DNA of 64,000 nucleotides from Virgibacillus halotolerans (GCF_016908515.1 NZ_JAFBEA010000001.1:558001-622000), one strand, 5' to 3'. Positions 16,585 to 26,269 are shown, counted from the stretch's first letter. The notes: a model not told the origin generated them from the letters alone. A program made the numbers and translations.

Positions 16585-17550
16585 TCAACTTTCAAATACC
16601 TTTGTCAGCTCATTGAAGTCATTCGTGTTTTCCAATGCGACTAATAGTTTGATTCGTGCTTTGGGACCTGTTAAACCATGCGCGAAAATAACCCCCATCT
16701 CCTTCAATTGTTTGCCACCGCCGTCGTATCCATAGGTAGGTTGTACGATCCCTTGGTAGCATCGAGAAACTAATATGATTGGAACATGATGAGCAATCAA
16801 TTCTTGAAGTGGTGGCAACATCGCTTTTGGTAAATTACCCTGGCCAAGTGCTTCAATCACCAAACCATCCGGATTAGCTGATTGTATCGCTTGAATAATT
16901 TGGGCATCCATCCCTGCATAAGCCTTTAATAAAAAAACATTACTTGACACTTGATCAATGGACTGGGTAGAACGTGCCAGGATCGTATGGTGAAAGATAA
17001 CCGATTCCTTTGTAATAATACCTAGTGGTCCATATTGCGGACTTTGGAAGGTGGCCACATTGCTGGTCGAAGTTTTCGTCGTGTTTTGTGCGCTGTGTAT
17101 TTCATCGTTCATAACAACTAATACACCTTTAGATGTTGCTTCGGGATCCGCAGCCACCCGAACAGAATTAATCAGATTGTACAATCCGTCAGCACCTATT
17201 TCATTACTCGACCGCATAGCACCTGTTAATATAATTGGTTTATTTGTTCCCAGAACCAAATCCAAAAAGTATGCCGTTTCTTCTAATGTATCTGTTCCAT
17301 GTGTTACAACAAATCCATCATAAGAAGGAGTCATGTTTTCAATCTTTTTAGCAAGCTGAAGCATTTGTACTGGTGTGATTTGTGGAGAAGGAAGGTCAAA
17401 TGCGATGATTTCATCTACATTAGCATATCGACCTAATTGCCCCGATAAGTTTGATAATGGATGTACGTCTGTTGGTTTCACTTCACCGGTTTCTTTATTT
17501 TCCATCATGGATATCGTTCCACCAGTATGAATAATTAATATATTTCTCAT
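16585..17550 (-). CDS. ansA: L-asparaginase, type I
   Basis: About 321 residues. Catalytic features: the first Thr in HTGGTIS near the N-terminus and the second site THGTDTLEETA, followed by ILTGAMR. There is no signal peptide, so it is the cytoplasmic type I enzyme converting asparagine to aspartate and ammonia. I chose ATG 17550, preceded by AGGTGAT; an in-frame TTG at 17571 has no such site. It is alone here; no ansB or ansR is adjacent, unlike the B. subtilis ansAB operon. Adjacency to ypdA is common in Bacillaceae. Confidence 0.94.
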   Translation of the reverse strand: MRNILIIHTGGTISMMENKETGEVKPTDVHPLSNLSGQLGRYANVDEIIAFDLPSPQITPVQMLQLAKKIENMTPSYDGFVVTHGTDTLEETAYFLDLVLGTNKPIILTGAMRSSNEIGADGLYNLINSVRVAADPEATSKGVLVVMNDEIHSAQNTTKTSTSNVATFQSPQYGPLGIITKESVIFHHTILARSTQSIDQVSSNVFLLKAYAGMDAQIIQAIQSANPDGLVIEALGQGNLPKAMLPPLQELIAHHVPIILVSRCYQGIVQPTYGYDGGGKQLKEMGVIFAHGLTGPKARIKLLVALENTNDFNELTKVFES

Positions 17551-17777
17551 TACGATCACCTGCTTTAACAAAATTCATTTGCCTGTCGTTAATGATACGT
17601 TAAAATGACTTTGCATTCAACGGTGTGTGCTTTCAAGTATAGCTTGCGTAGAAATATCATTTGAAAGTGAAATAATAGGAGTTAAACTTCAGAATTACTT
17701 CAAAGCGCTCTCTGAGAGGAAATATCACGATGTATTTGGATTAAAGTAGCCTTATATATAATTAGCTTTATAATTTA

Positions 17778-17807
17778 TGAATAAAATTGGCAATTACTCA
17801 GAAAATA
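17778..17807 (+). promoter_or_regulatory. Possible sigma-G promoter of sleB
   Basis: TGAATA (17778-17783), a 17-base spacer, and GAAAATA (17801-17807). The -35 matches the forespore sigma-G consensus; the -10 matches only partly (CATACTA expected). sleB-ypeB is sigma-G controlled in B. subtilis. Confidence 0.3.
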
Positions 17808-17844
17808 GATAGCAGAACACATTGTCAAGACAGGAGGAAAAAGT

Positions 17845-18672
17845 ATGACCTATGTAAGGGTACCTATGATTTATATTATGATATGTTTTATGTTTTTAGC
17901 ATTGTATGCATCTATCTCCCCGAAACCTGTAAACGCTTTTAGTTCACAAGTCATCCAACAAGGAGCAGTCGGTGATGATGTTATTGAACTACAAGCCAGA
18001 TTGCAATATGTAGGGTATTATAACGGAAAGATAGATGGGGTGTTTGGGTGGGGGACATATTGGGCACTACGAAATTTCCAATATGAATTTGGACAAGAAA
18101 TTGATGGGATCGCCGGACAAACAACCAAGCAAAAATTGATCAAGGCTTCGAAATATGATGAAAAACACGTGAAATCTCAAATCAATCAAGGAAAGAAGTT
18201 CACGCATTATGGTGGTGATAACAATAATAAGCAAACGACACCAGCGAAGCAGGAAAATACCGGTGGTGATGAAGGAGCAGCAACAGCCAATACCTCTGTA
18301 AATGTTCCAGAGGGATATTCACAAAACGATATTCAACTAATGGCAAATGCAGTTTATGGTGAAGCAAGAGGTGAACCATACGTTGGTCAGGTGGCAGTTG
18401 CTGCAGTTATTTTAAACCGAGTGAAGAGCCCGACCTTTCCAAATAATGTTTCCGGTGTCATTTTTGAGCCAAGAGCCTTTACTGCCGTCGCTGATGGTCA
18501 AATATGGCTCACACCTAATGATACAGCAAAACAAGCAGTACTAGATGCAATTAATGGCTGGGATCCAACTGGCAGCGCGGAGTATTATTTTAATCCTGAT
18601 ACCGCTACATCCGCTTGGATTTGGTCCAGACCACAGATCAAGAAAATTGGTAAACATATATTTTGCAAATAG
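17845..18672 (+). CDS. sleB: Spore cortex-lytic enzyme SleB
   Basis: 275 residues: signal peptide (to about residue 30, ending VNAFS), a peptidoglycan-binding domain (GDDVIELQARLQYVGYYNGKIDGVFG), a low-complexity Asn/Gln/Thr linker, and a C-terminal SleB/hydrolase_2 domain with the catalytic Glu in YGEARGEP. The enzyme is a lytic transglycosylase that cuts muramic-lactam-containing cortex during germination. It is stored in the spore with YpeB, encoded 16 bp downstream. AGGAGG precedes the ATG. Confidence 0.96.
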   Translation: MTYVRVPMIYIMICFMFLALYASISPKPVNAFSSQVIQQGAVGDDVIELQARLQYVGYYNGKIDGVFGWGTYWALRNFQYEFGQEIDGIAGQTTKQKLIKASKYDEKHVKSQINQGKKFTHYGGDNNNKQTTPAKQENTGGDEGAATANTSVNVPEGYSQNDIQLMANAVYGEARGEPYVGQVAVAAVILNRVKSPTFPNNVSGVIFEPRAFTAVADGQIWLTPNDTAKQAVLDAINGWDPTGSAEYYFNPDTATSAWIWSRPQIKKIGKHIFCK

Positions 18673-18688
18673 AAAGGTGTGATTAGTA

Positions 18689-20032
18689 ATGGTTAGATGG
18701 ATCTTAGTAGCAGTACTTACGATTGGAATTGCAGGAACTGCCTTTTGGGGTTATCAGGAGCATCAAGAAAAAAATGCGGTACTTATACAAGCGGAAAATA
18801 CGTATCAGCGGTCCTTTCATGAGCTTTCTTATAATATTGATCTGTTACACGATAAAATCGGAACAACCCTAGCAATGAACTCTAAACAACGTTTATCGCC
18901 ACAAATGGTAGACATATGGCGAATAACCTCTGACGCATTATCGAATGTTGGCCAATTACCACTTGGTTTACTTCCTTTCAATAAAACAGAGGAGTTTCTT
19001 TCAGATATTGGAGATTTCACGTATCGGACTGCAGTTAGGGATTTAGATAGTAATCCACTTTCAGATAAAGAAAAGCAATCGTTCGAAGACTTATATAAAC
19101 AATCCGGAAAAATTAAAGATGAATTAAGACAGGTACAGCATATAACATTGAAAAATAATTTACGGTGGATGGATGTTCAGCTTGCATTAGCAAACCAGGA
19201 TGAACAGACGGACAATACGATTATTGATGGTCTCAAAACCGTGGAGAAGACAGTAGAAGGGTATTCAGAAACCAATGTTGATTCTGGTCTTATGGGAACA
19301 TCTACCAAAGATCATCAATTTAAACATTTACAAGGTGATAAAATCAGTGAATCTGAAGCATTAAAGAAAGCCAAATCATTATTTAATGTAAAGGATAATA
19401 ACAACATAACAGTGACAAAAAGCGGTGATGGATCCGATATACCAACTTACAGTGTTTCTTATCGTAATGGCGATGAAAACGCCTATATGGATATGGCGGA
19501 GCAAGGTGGACATCCATTAACACTTTTAGTTGATCGCCCTGTACAAGACAAACAAATAAGCCTAAATGATGGCCAAGATAAGGCGAAAGCATATCTTGAT
19601 AAGTTGGATTTTGAAAATATGACCATTTTTCAAAGCGACGAGTTCGACAATATCGGTGTTTATTCATTTTTGTATAATCAGGACGGTGTCCGTGTTCATT
19701 CCGATGCCATAGAGGTCAAAGTTGCTTTGGATAACGGGGATATACTTGGATTGACTGCACGAAACTATTTTATGAACCATACAGATAGAGATATACCAAA
19801 ACCGGAAATATCGAAAGAAGAAGCAGAAGACATGGTAAACCCGGATGTGAAAATTCAGGAGGATTTCTTAGCGGTTATTGACAATGATTTGGGCGAAGAA
19901 GTTCTAGCATATGAATTTTTAGGTACTTTGGGTAATGAGACCTATCGTATCTTTATCAATGCCATGGATGGAAAAGAAGAAAAAGTGGAAAAGCTCGGCG
20001 GAACTGAAATTAATTTCGCTGGCAATTTTTAA
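18689..20032 (+). CDS. ypeB: Germination protein YpeB
   Basis: 447 residues with an N-terminal membrane anchor (ILVAVLTIGIAGTAFWGY), a helical region to about residue 210, and repeated PepSY-type domains in the C-terminal half (ISESEALKKAKSLF; ISLNDGQDKAKAYL; ISKEEAEDMVNP). YpeB is needed to keep SleB stable and properly placed in the dormant spore, and is degraded on germination. It forms a two-gene operon with sleB, the universal arrangement in Bacilli. Ribosome site AAAGGTGTG. A strong terminator follows immediately. Confidence 0.96.
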   Translation: MVRWILVAVLTIGIAGTAFWGYQEHQEKNAVLIQAENTYQRSFHELSYNIDLLHDKIGTTLAMNSKQRLSPQMVDIWRITSDALSNVGQLPLGLLPFNKTEEFLSDIGDFTYRTAVRDLDSNPLSDKEKQSFEDLYKQSGKIKDELRQVQHITLKNNLRWMDVQLALANQDEQTDNTIIDGLKTVEKTVEGYSETNVDSGLMGTSTKDHQFKHLQGDKISESEALKKAKSLFNVKDNNNITVTKSGDGSDIPTYSVSYRNGDENAYMDMAEQGGHPLTLLVDRPVQDKQISLNDGQDKAKAYLDKLDFENMTIFQSDEFDNIGVYSFLYNQDGVRVHSDAIEVKVALDNGDILGLTARNYFMNHTDRDIPKPEISKEEAEDMVNPDVKIQEDFLAVIDNDLGEEVLAYEFLGTLGNETYRIFINAMDGKEEKVEKLGGTEINFAGNF

Positions 20033-20073
20033 AAATAATGGAGGGAGGGATAATCCCTTCCTCCATTATTTTT
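20031..20073 (+). terminator. Terminator of sleB-ypeB
   Basis: AAAAATAATGGAGGGAGGGA pairs with TCCCTTCCTCCATTATTTTT; it overlaps the ypeB stop. Confidence 0.9.
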
Positions 20074-20330
20074 ATTACTTGGCAAATAGAAAACATAAAA
20101 CTTACCTACTGCATAAGCGCAACAGGGGCTTTCATATCAAAGGCTTGGCAATAAGCCAAGTTTTCCAACAAAAGATACGAACCTCATGAAAGTTTAATGA
20201 ACAATAGAAAAGTAATGCCCAAATTTTCATGGTTATGTTATGATTTAATAGAAGTAGGTTAAACGAAAACTTGGCAAATGCCAAGTTTTTCTAATGAACA
20301 TTTGTGTTATGAGAGGAATGAACACTATTA
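20074..20330 (+). promoter_or_regulatory. cmk leader with repeated CTTGGC hairpins
   Basis: Three copies of CTTGGCAA (20078, 20144, 20270) and two of GCCAAGTTTT (20155, 20280). Two hairpins result: CTTGGC-AATAA-GCCAAG and AAAACTTGGC-AAAT-GCCAAGTTTTT, the second (20266-20290) a proper terminator 40 bases before cmk. The third CTTGGC could pair alternatively. No gene is seen; ypfA/ypfB, expected here from B. subtilis, are absent. Confidence 0.5.
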
Positions 20331-21017
20331 ATGGAAAATACTAAGATTGCAATCGCGATAGATGGACCGGCTGCAGCTGGGAAAAGTACTGTAGCAAAGA
20401 TTACCGCCGAGAAACTTTCGTACATTTATATTGATACTGGCGCAATGTATCGTGCATTGACATTAAAGGCACTGGAAAAAAAACTTCATTTAGAAGATGA
20501 AAAAGCCTTAGTTGATTTACTAAGTGCAACTGAAATTGAGTTAAAACAAACGGATAATGGACAAATCATTCTATTGGATAAGGTAGATGTCACAAATGAA
20601 ATACGCTCACAACGCGTAACCAACCATGTATCCTATGTTGCCAAGCATCCTAATATTCGTATGGAGATGGTTAAACAGCAACAGGCTTTGGCAGACAAAC
20701 GAGGCGTTGTAATGGATGGAAGGGATATCGGTACGCATGTACTTCCAGATGCCGAAGTGAAAGTATTCCTGATTGCTACGGTGGAAGAACGTGCGAAACG
20801 GCGATATGAAGAAAATCTTCAAAAAGGTTTTCCCTCTGATTTAGAAGAATTGAAAAAAGAAATAGAGCAAAGAGATTTGATTGATTCAAAGCGGGAAGCT
20901 GCGCCGTTAATTAAAGCAGATGATGCCATTGAAATCGATACAACGTCACTAACGATTAATGACGTTGCGAAACTTATTTTAACAGAGGCAAAAAAGGCAA
21001 AAAGTACCCAATCTTAA
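20331..21017 (+). CDS. cmk: Cytidylate kinase
   Basis: 228 residues. The P-loop ([12 protein letters not shown]) is at the N-terminus, followed by [12 protein letters not shown], the NMP-binding signature [15 protein letters not shown] and the lid region [14 protein letters not shown]. It phosphorylates CMP and dCMP to the diphosphates with ATP. ATG 20331 is required to retain the P-loop N-terminus, although the AGAGG ribosome site is about 14 bases away and a closer out-of-frame ATG (20318) opens only an eight-codon frame; translation may be weak or coupled. It lies before the S1-domain gene, the standard order. Confidence 0.96.
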   Translation: MENTKIAIAIDGPAAAGKSTVAKITAEKLSYIYIDTGAMYRALTLKALEKKLHLEDEKALVDLLSATEIELKQTDNGQIILLDKVDVTNEIRSQRVTNHVSYVAKHPNIRMEMVKQQQALADKRGVVMDGRDIGTHVLPDAEVKVFLIATVEERAKRRYEENLQKGFPSDLEELKKEIEQRDLIDSKREAAPLIKADDAIEIDTTSLTINDVAKLILTEAKKAKSTQS

Positions 21018-21144
21018 ACTACTTTACTTGACAAATAATTGGAATTATTAGAAGTTATTTAAAAGAAGTTTTTTAAATCCGCAATATTTATGATATAAGT
21101 ATTGTTTATTAAATTATTGGACTGTATTTTAGGAGGCTAATGAC

Positions 21145-22275
21145 ATGAGTGAAGAAGAAAAAGAAATACCAGCAATAAATATTGGTGATACATTAACAGG
21201 GACTGTCGTAAAATTGGAAGAAAAACAAGTATTAGTTGATATTGGCTATAAATCAGAAGGTATTCTTCCTATCAGTGAATTATCGAACCTTCATGTTGAA
21301 TTAACAAGTGACGTAGTTCAAGAAGGCGATGAACTTGTATTAAAAGTAAAGAAAATCGATGATGATGAAGTCATTCTTTCAAAAAGAGCAGTAGATGCCG
21401 ACAAGGCCTGGGCTGCTTTAGAAGAGAAATATAATAATAAAGAAGTATTTGAAACGGAAATAAAAGAAATTGTCAAGGGTGGGCTCGTAGCGGATGTTGG
21501 GCTTCGCGGATTTATGCCTGCGTCCCTTGTTGAGACTTACTTCGTAGAGGATTTTACAGATTATAAAGGAAAAACTTTATCAGTAAAAATTGCAGACTTG
21601 AACAAAGAACAAAATCGAATTATTTTATCTCATCGAGCCGTGATTGAAGAAGAAGATGAAATCAAAAAGGTTAAACTGCTTCAAACATTAGAAGAAGGAC
21701 AGGTATTGGAAGGTACTGTTCAACGAATCGCTGGATTTGGGGTTTTCGTTGATATTGGTGGTGTGGACGGGCTTGTTCATATTTCCCAACTAGCACACGA
21801 ACATGTTGAAAAGGCATCCGATGTTGTGTCTGTTGGTGATACGTTGAAAGTAGAAGTATTATCAATAGATCGGGACAATGAACGTATTTCCCTTTCTCAT
21901 AAAAACACATTGCCAGGTCCATGGGCTAATATTGAAGAACGTATTTCTTCAGGCGACACCTTGGAAGGGACAGTAAAAAGACTTGTTAATTTTGGTGCAT
22001 TTGTTGAATTAGAACCGGGGGTAGAGGGCCTTGTTCATATCTCAGAGATTGCTAACCGACATATTGGAACACCACAAGAGGTATTAGAAGAAAATCAACA
22101 AGTGAAAGTTAAAGTACTCGATATCAATGAAAAGAATGAACGTATTTCCTTAAGTATTAAAGAATTAGAACAGGAACAAGCGGAAAAGGAATTTAAACAA
22201 TATGAAAAAAATGATGAACAATCCGGATTTCAGATTGGGGACTTCATTGGGGACAAGTTAAATAAATATAAATAA
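21145..22275 (+). CDS. ypfD: S1-domain RNA-binding protein (30S ribosomal protein S1 homologue)
   Basis: 376 residues containing four S1/OB-fold RNA-binding repeats, each with the pattern GxxLxGxVxxxxxxGxFVxxG and ending in ISLSxK: from about residues 10, 98, 183 and 268. For example VQRIAGFGVFVDIGGVDGLVHISQLA and the following repeat VKRLVNFGAFVELEPG. Gram-negative S1 has six repeats; four is normal for Firmicutes, where the protein is not a stable ribosome component and is dispensable in B. subtilis (YpfD). TAGGAGG precedes the ATG. Very acidic N-terminus. Confidence 0.93.
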   Translation: MSEEEKEIPAINIGDTLTGTVVKLEEKQVLVDIGYKSEGILPISELSNLHVELTSDVVQEGDELVLKVKKIDDDEVILSKRAVDADKAWAALEEKYNNKEVFETEIKEIVKGGLVADVGLRGFMPASLVETYFVEDFTDYKGKTLSVKIADLNKEQNRIILSHRAVIEEEDEIKKVKLLQTLEEGQVLEGTVQRIAGFGVFVDIGGVDGLVHISQLAHEHVEKASDVVSVGDTLKVEVLSIDRDNERISLSHKNTLPGPWANIEERISSGDTLEGTVKRLVNFGAFVELEPGVEGLVHISEIANRHIGTPQEVLEENQQVKVKVLDINEKNERISLSIKELEQEQAEKEFKQYEKNDEQSGFQIGDFIGDKLNKYK

Positions 22276-22279
22276 CATG

Positions 22280-22310
22280 ACAAAATCCTTCCATGTCGGG
22301 AGGATTTTGT
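22280..22310 (+). terminator. Terminator after the S1-domain gene
   Basis: ACAAAATCCTTCC pairs with GGGAGGATTTTGT. The T run is weak. Confidence 0.75.
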
Positions 22311-22357
22311 ATATTTCATTCCAATACTAGAGATAATGCTACTGGTGGTGATTATGT

Positions 22358-22975
22358 ATGACTAGTGGCATTATTTTTTATTGGTTTAGCTGGATGATTT
22401 GGATTATCATTACATTTTTTATGCGGAAAAGTAAGAAAAGAACTGCCTTAGCATGCTGGCTTTTGCTAGCAATTTGCTGTTCCAATATTTCTATTGAAGT
22501 GGATGGATTCCATTTTTCCATCATTTTATTATTATTGATCCTAGGCTCGCTTTTAATGCTGGTTCAACAATCACGTTTGGTTTATCATCTATTTTCGTCA
22601 TTTACAATTACGATAGGCTACGTATCCATGCTGTTATGGGAAATAAATGCACCGGTATGGATTATTTTTTCAAGAGTCATAACGATTTCCCTCTTACTTG
22701 TAATGGTTACCATCCTATTAACAAAAAAATTCTATAATCAACTGGGTATTTGTGTATTGGGTACGTCTTTTGGAGAATTAATATATCATTTCATTTTGTC
22801 CGGTTATGGTTTGCGTGCGGATGCAGGTGATTTAGCTTTTCTTGATTGTCTCTTGGTGGCTGTAATGTTACTCATTGGTTTAAAACTATTACAGTGGGCA
22901 AAAATCAAGCTTTTCAGTAGTTTACACAACTTTAGAAATGTAGTAAGGCATCCCGTCCATCGGTTGAAGTTGTAA
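22358..22975 (+). CDS. yphA: Membrane protein YphA
   Basis: 205 residues, with about six hydrophobic segments (for example FYWFSWMIWIIITFFM, IILLLLILGSLLML, ISLLLVMVTILL) and a basic C-terminal tail. No catalytic motif is recognised. It occupies the position of B. subtilis yphA, between the S1-domain gene and der, and matches it in size and topology, which is why I use the name; sequence resemblance of such hydrophobic proteins is weak evidence. GGTGGTGAT lies before the ATG. Function unknown. Confidence 0.75.
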   Translation: MTSGIIFYWFSWMIWIIITFFMRKSKKRTALACWLLLAICCSNISIEVDGFHFSIILLLLILGSLLMLVQQSRLVYHLFSSFTITIGYVSMLLWEINAPVWIIFSRVITISLLLVMVTILLTKKFYNQLGICVLGTSFGELIYHFILSGYGLRADAGDLAFLDCLLVAVMLLIGLKLLQWAKIKLFSSLHNFRNVVRHPVHRLKL

Positions 22976-23060
22976 GAAAATCCATTGGGTGACGAATTTA
23001 AAAGGCAAGACAAAAGCTAGACTGCATTTACACTAAAGTCCTATCAATGTAAAAAAACAA

Positions 23061-23089
23061 TTGTTTATGTTAGCTAGTTTTGCTAGAAT
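23061..23089 (+). promoter_or_regulatory. Promoter of der
   Basis: TTGTTT (23061-23066), a 17-base spacer and TAGAAT (23084-23089), with TGC making an extended -10. It is 50 bases before the der start. Confidence 0.55.
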
Positions 23090-23138
23090 GAATTACAGTA
23101 AAAGTAAATAGAACGTTATTAGAGAGGATGTTCCTTTC

Positions 23139-24449
23139 ATGAGGAAATCTGTTGTTGCAATTGTAGGAAGACCAAACGTTGGTAAATCAACTATTTTTAA
23201 TCGATTGGTTGGCGAACGAATATCTATTGTAGAAGATACTCCAGGTGTCACGAGAGATCGAATTTATGCACAAGCCGAATGGCTGACACATGTTTTTAAT
23301 ATTATTGATACAGGTGGTATTGAACAAGGTGATGAGCCGTTATTAGTACAGATGCGTCAACAAGCTGAGATTGCTATTGATGAAGCAGATGTAATTGTTT
23401 TTTTGGTGAACGGCAAAGAAGGTATAACAGCAGCTGATGATGAAGTTGCGAAACTTTTGTACAAATCGAATAAACCAATTGTGCTTGGTGTGAACAAAAT
23501 AGACAATCCGGAAATGCGAGAAACGATTTACGAATACTATTCATTAGGATTCGGTGAGCCATTCCCGATCTCCGGTTCACATGGGTTAGGACTGGGAGAC
23601 ATGCTGGACGCAATAATAGAGCGTTTTCCGGAAATTAATGATGAAGAAGAAAGTGAAGATACCATTCATTTTAGCTTGATTGGTAGACCGAATGTTGGAA
23701 AATCGTCACTTGTTAATGCGCTACTAAATGAACAACGTGTCATCGTAAGTGGGACAGCAGGTACAACCCGTGATGCAGTCGATACGCACTTGCGCAAAGA
23801 CGATCAAGATTTTGTAATTATTGATACTGCTGGAATGAGAAAACGGGGAAAAGTATATGAATCAACGGAGAAATATAGTGTATTACGCGCGCTAAAAGCA
23901 ATTGAGCGTTCAGATGTTGTTCTGGTTTTAATTGATGCCGAAACAGGAATAAGAGAACAAGATAAGAAAATTGCTGGCTATGCACACGATGCCGGTAGGG
24001 CGATTGTGATCGTCGTAAATAAATGGGATACTATTGAATCCAATGAAAAGGCAATGAAGGAATTCGAAACAAAGATACGAGCGCACTTTCTTTACTTGGA
24101 TTACGCACCGATCGTTTTCTTATCGGCAAAGTCAAAAAAGAGATTGCATACACTGATACCGGCAATCAAAATAGCGAGTGAAAACCATGCAAAACGAATA
24201 CAAACGAATGTTTTAAATGACGTAATTATGGATGCGATCGCAATGAACCCTACACCGACAGTGAAAGGAAAACGATTAAAGGTGCTTTATGCTACCCAAG
24301 TTTCTGTCAAGCCACCTGGTTTTGTAGTATTTGTGAACGATCCTGAACTCATGCATTTTTCTTATGAACGATTTTTGGAAAACAAAATAAGAGATGCCTT
24401 TGGATTTGTTGGAACGCCAATCAAATTATTCTCAAGGAAACGACAATGA
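23139..24449 (+). CDS. der: Ribosome-assembly GTPase Der (EngA)
   Basis: 436 residues with two tandem GTPase domains, unique to this family. Domain 1: [17 protein letters not shown]. Domain 2: [23 protein letters not shown]. The C-terminal KH-like domain (about 350-436) binds rRNA. Der is essential for maturation of the 50S subunit. The ribosome site is GAGAGGATG. gpsA follows after 12 bp, the usual pair in Bacilli. Confidence 0.98.
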   Translation: MRKSVVAIVGRPNVGKSTIFNRLVGERISIVEDTPGVTRDRIYAQAEWLTHVFNIIDTGGIEQGDEPLLVQMRQQAEIAIDEADVIVFLVNGKEGITAADDEVAKLLYKSNKPIVLGVNKIDNPEMRETIYEYYSLGFGEPFPISGSHGLGLGDMLDAIIERFPEINDEEESEDTIHFSLIGRPNVGKSSLVNALLNEQRVIVSGTAGTTRDAVDTHLRKDDQDFVIIDTAGMRKRGKVYESTEKYSVLRALKAIERSDVVLVLIDAETGIREQDKKIAGYAHDAGRAIVIVVNKWDTIESNEKAMKEFETKIRAHFLYLDYAPIVFLSAKSKKRLHTLIPAIKIASENHAKRIQTNVLNDVIMDAIAMNPTPTVKGKRLKVLYATQVSVKPPGFVVFVNDPELMHFSYERFLENKIRDAFGFVGTPIKLFSRKRQ

Positions 24450-24461
24450 GGAGGAAAACCA

Positions 24462-25499
24462 TTGAATAAAATTGCAGTATTAGGTGCCGGAAGCTGGGGT
24501 ACGGCTTTAAGCGTTGTTCTGGCAGATAATGGGCATGATGTGCGATTATGGTCACATCGACAAGCACAAGTAGAAGAGATTAATCAAACACATAAAAACG
24601 AAAAATACTTGGAAACAACGATTCCTGAACAAATCACTGCATTTCATGGCCTTGAAGCCGCTGTAAAAGACGTTTCAGCTATCGTAATTGTTGTCCCCAC
24701 AAAAGCAATTCGCGAGGTGTGTAAACAGCTAAATAACGTTCTCGAACAGCCTATTACGATTATTCATGCATCTAAGGGTATTGAGCCGAAAACATTAAAA
24801 AGAGTATCAGAAATGATCAGTGAAGAGCTTGATAACTACGCCTACGAAGATATCGTCGTTTTATCTGGTCCGAGTCATGCTGAAGAAGTAGCATTAAGAC
24901 ATCCTACAACAGTTACGGTGTCATCCGTAAATATCAATAATGCAGAATTTGCACAGGACTTATTTATTAACAAATATTTCCGAGTATATACAAGCCCAGA
25001 TATTATTGGCATTGAACTTGGCGGCGCATTGAAAAATATTATTGCTTTAGGTGCCGGCATTTCTGATGGTTTAGGTTATGGTGATAATGCAAAAGCAGCC
25101 TTAATAACAAGAGGACTAGCCGAAATTGCCAGATTAGGTACTTCGCTAGGTGCAAACCCGCTTACCTTTTTAGGCTTACCAGGAGTGGGGGACTTGATTG
25201 TAACATGTACTAGTATCCATAGTCGTAACTGGCGTGCTGGAAATCTGCTCGGAAAAGGGAAAAAGTTAGATGATGTACTAGATCAAATGGGTATGGTTGT
25301 AGAAGGCGTTAGAACGGTTAAAGCTGCATACCAATTTGCAGAAGAACAACAAGTAGAAATGCCAATTACAACGGGGATATATCAAGTATTATTTGATCAC
25401 AAAGATCCGAAAGATGTTGTTGAACAATTAATGAATCGAACCAAACGGGAAGAAATGGATGATCTTGCCGAGTTGCTAAATGAACGGTATGCCCGATAA
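24462..25499 (+). CDS. gpsA: Glycerol-3-phosphate dehydrogenase [NAD(P)+]
   Basis: 345 residues. The N-terminal Rossmann motif GAGSWGTALS, then SKGIEPKT, LSGPSHAEEV, and the catalytic Lys region ELGGALKNIIALGAGISDGLGYGDNAKAAL (Lys in ALKN), followed by FLGLPGVGDLIVTC. It reduces dihydroxyacetone phosphate to sn-glycerol-3-phosphate for membrane phospholipids and teichoic acids. TTG start after GAGGA; it shares a transcript with der. Confidence 0.98.
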   Translation: MNKIAVLGAGSWGTALSVVLADNGHDVRLWSHRQAQVEEINQTHKNEKYLETTIPEQITAFHGLEAAVKDVSAIVIVVPTKAIREVCKQLNNVLEQPITIIHASKGIEPKTLKRVSEMISEELDNYAYEDIVVLSGPSHAEEVALRHPTTVTVSSVNINNAEFAQDLFINKYFRVYTSPDIIGIELGGALKNIIALGAGISDGLGYGDNAKAALITRGLAEIARLGTSLGANPLTFLGLPGVGDLIVTCTSIHSRNWRAGNLLGKGKKLDDVLDQMGMVVEGVRTVKAAYQFAEEQQVEMPITTGIYQVLFDHKDPKDVVEQLMNRTKREEMDDLAELLNERYAR

Positions 25500-25511
25500 C
25501 ATAAAGCCATC

Positions 25512-25551
25512 ACCCTGCATATAATGCTGTTGACTTCATATTGCAGGGAGG
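25512..25551 (+). promoter_or_regulatory. Hairpin covering the ribosome site of the spoVIF-like gene
   Basis: CCCTGCATAT (25513-25522) can pair with ATATTGCAGGG; the descending arm includes the GGG of the Shine-Dalgarno GGGAGG (25546-25551). No T run follows, so it is not a normal terminator for gpsA. Confidence 0.45.
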
Positions 25552-25558
25552 CGAGTAT

Positions 25559-25819
25559 GTGAGTAATTTTCAAAAGGGTCTGTTTGACAAATTACAGCAA
25601 AATACAAATATTAATCCAGATGATGTTTATAAAGTTGCGGATTCTGTTAAACATGCTAATTTTTCAGATGAGAAAACAGTGAGAAATTTGGTTCGTCATT
25701 TAGCTAAATTAGCTAATAAACCGATTTCACAGGAAAAGGAAAATAAAATTGTACAATCCATCGTTAAAAATAAGATGCCGGCGGATATGCAATCTTTGAA
25801 TCAAATTTTTAAAAAGTAG
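25559..25819 (+). CDS. Stage VI sporulation protein F-like
   Basis: 86 residues, small and basic/helical, with the conserved pattern of the SpoVIF (YjcC) family: KVADSVKHANFSDEKTVRNLVRHLAKLANKPIS followed by ENKIVQSI. Members are needed for late coat assembly and spore resistance in B. subtilis. GTG 25559 lies seven bases after GGGAGG; the longer in-frame TTG start has no ribosome site. It sits between gpsA and yphE. In B. subtilis the characterised member is elsewhere, so this may be a paralogue. Confidence 0.8.
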   Translation: MSNFQKGLFDKLQQNTNINPDDVYKVADSVKHANFSDEKTVRNLVRHLAKLANKPISQEKENKIVQSIVKNKMPADMQSLNQIFKK

Positions 25820-25917
25820 TTATACTGGGCAAGTGAGGATACATTCATACGTATACTTGCATAAAATAAATCGCACAAGCATTCATGGATAGAGCTGCTG
25901 TGGATATTGTTTAGTCA

Positions 25918-25957
25918 GACCGGGATGAGGCTAGCCCCCTTCATTCCGGATTTTTTT
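25918..25957 (+). terminator. Terminator after the spoVIF-like gene
   Basis: ACCGGGATGA pairs with TCATTCCGGAT, followed by seven T. Confidence 0.85.
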
Positions 25958-26050
25958 AATATAATATTCGGACAATATTATATTAATACTAGTAAGATGT
26001 GGCATGTGTTATAATACTTGGTGCAAACTTACATGGTAGGAGTGAAGCAA

Positions 26051-26248
26051 ATGTCAGTATCAATGCTAAAAATGTGGATTTCATTTGCAGGAATGATTTT
26101 ATTGATGTTAGCAATCGGTTTAATCTTGCTAAGCAGATATAAACTAAAAGGATGGCTAGCGAGAATTGTATCTGTACTTGCATATTTATCATTAATTATT
26201 GGTGGATTAATTATTATTTATATTGTTTTTAGTGGCCCGACTGGATAA
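26051..26248 (+). CDS. yphE: Small membrane protein YphE (DUF2768)
   Basis: 65 residues with two membrane helices (WISFAGMILLMLAIGLILL and ARIVSVLAYLSLIIGGLIIIYIVF) separated by a short basic loop. It matches the DUF2768/YphE family in size and in position directly before yphF and spoIVA. ATG 26051 follows AGGAG at nine bases; an upstream in-frame start at 26018 lacks a ribosome site. Role unknown; neighbours suggest a link to sporulation. Confidence 0.8.
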   Translation: MSVSMLKMWISFAGMILLMLAIGLILLSRYKLKGWLARIVSVLAYLSLIIGGLIIIYIVFSGPTG

Positions 26249-26269
26249 GTCACTAGGGAGGATGAGAAC

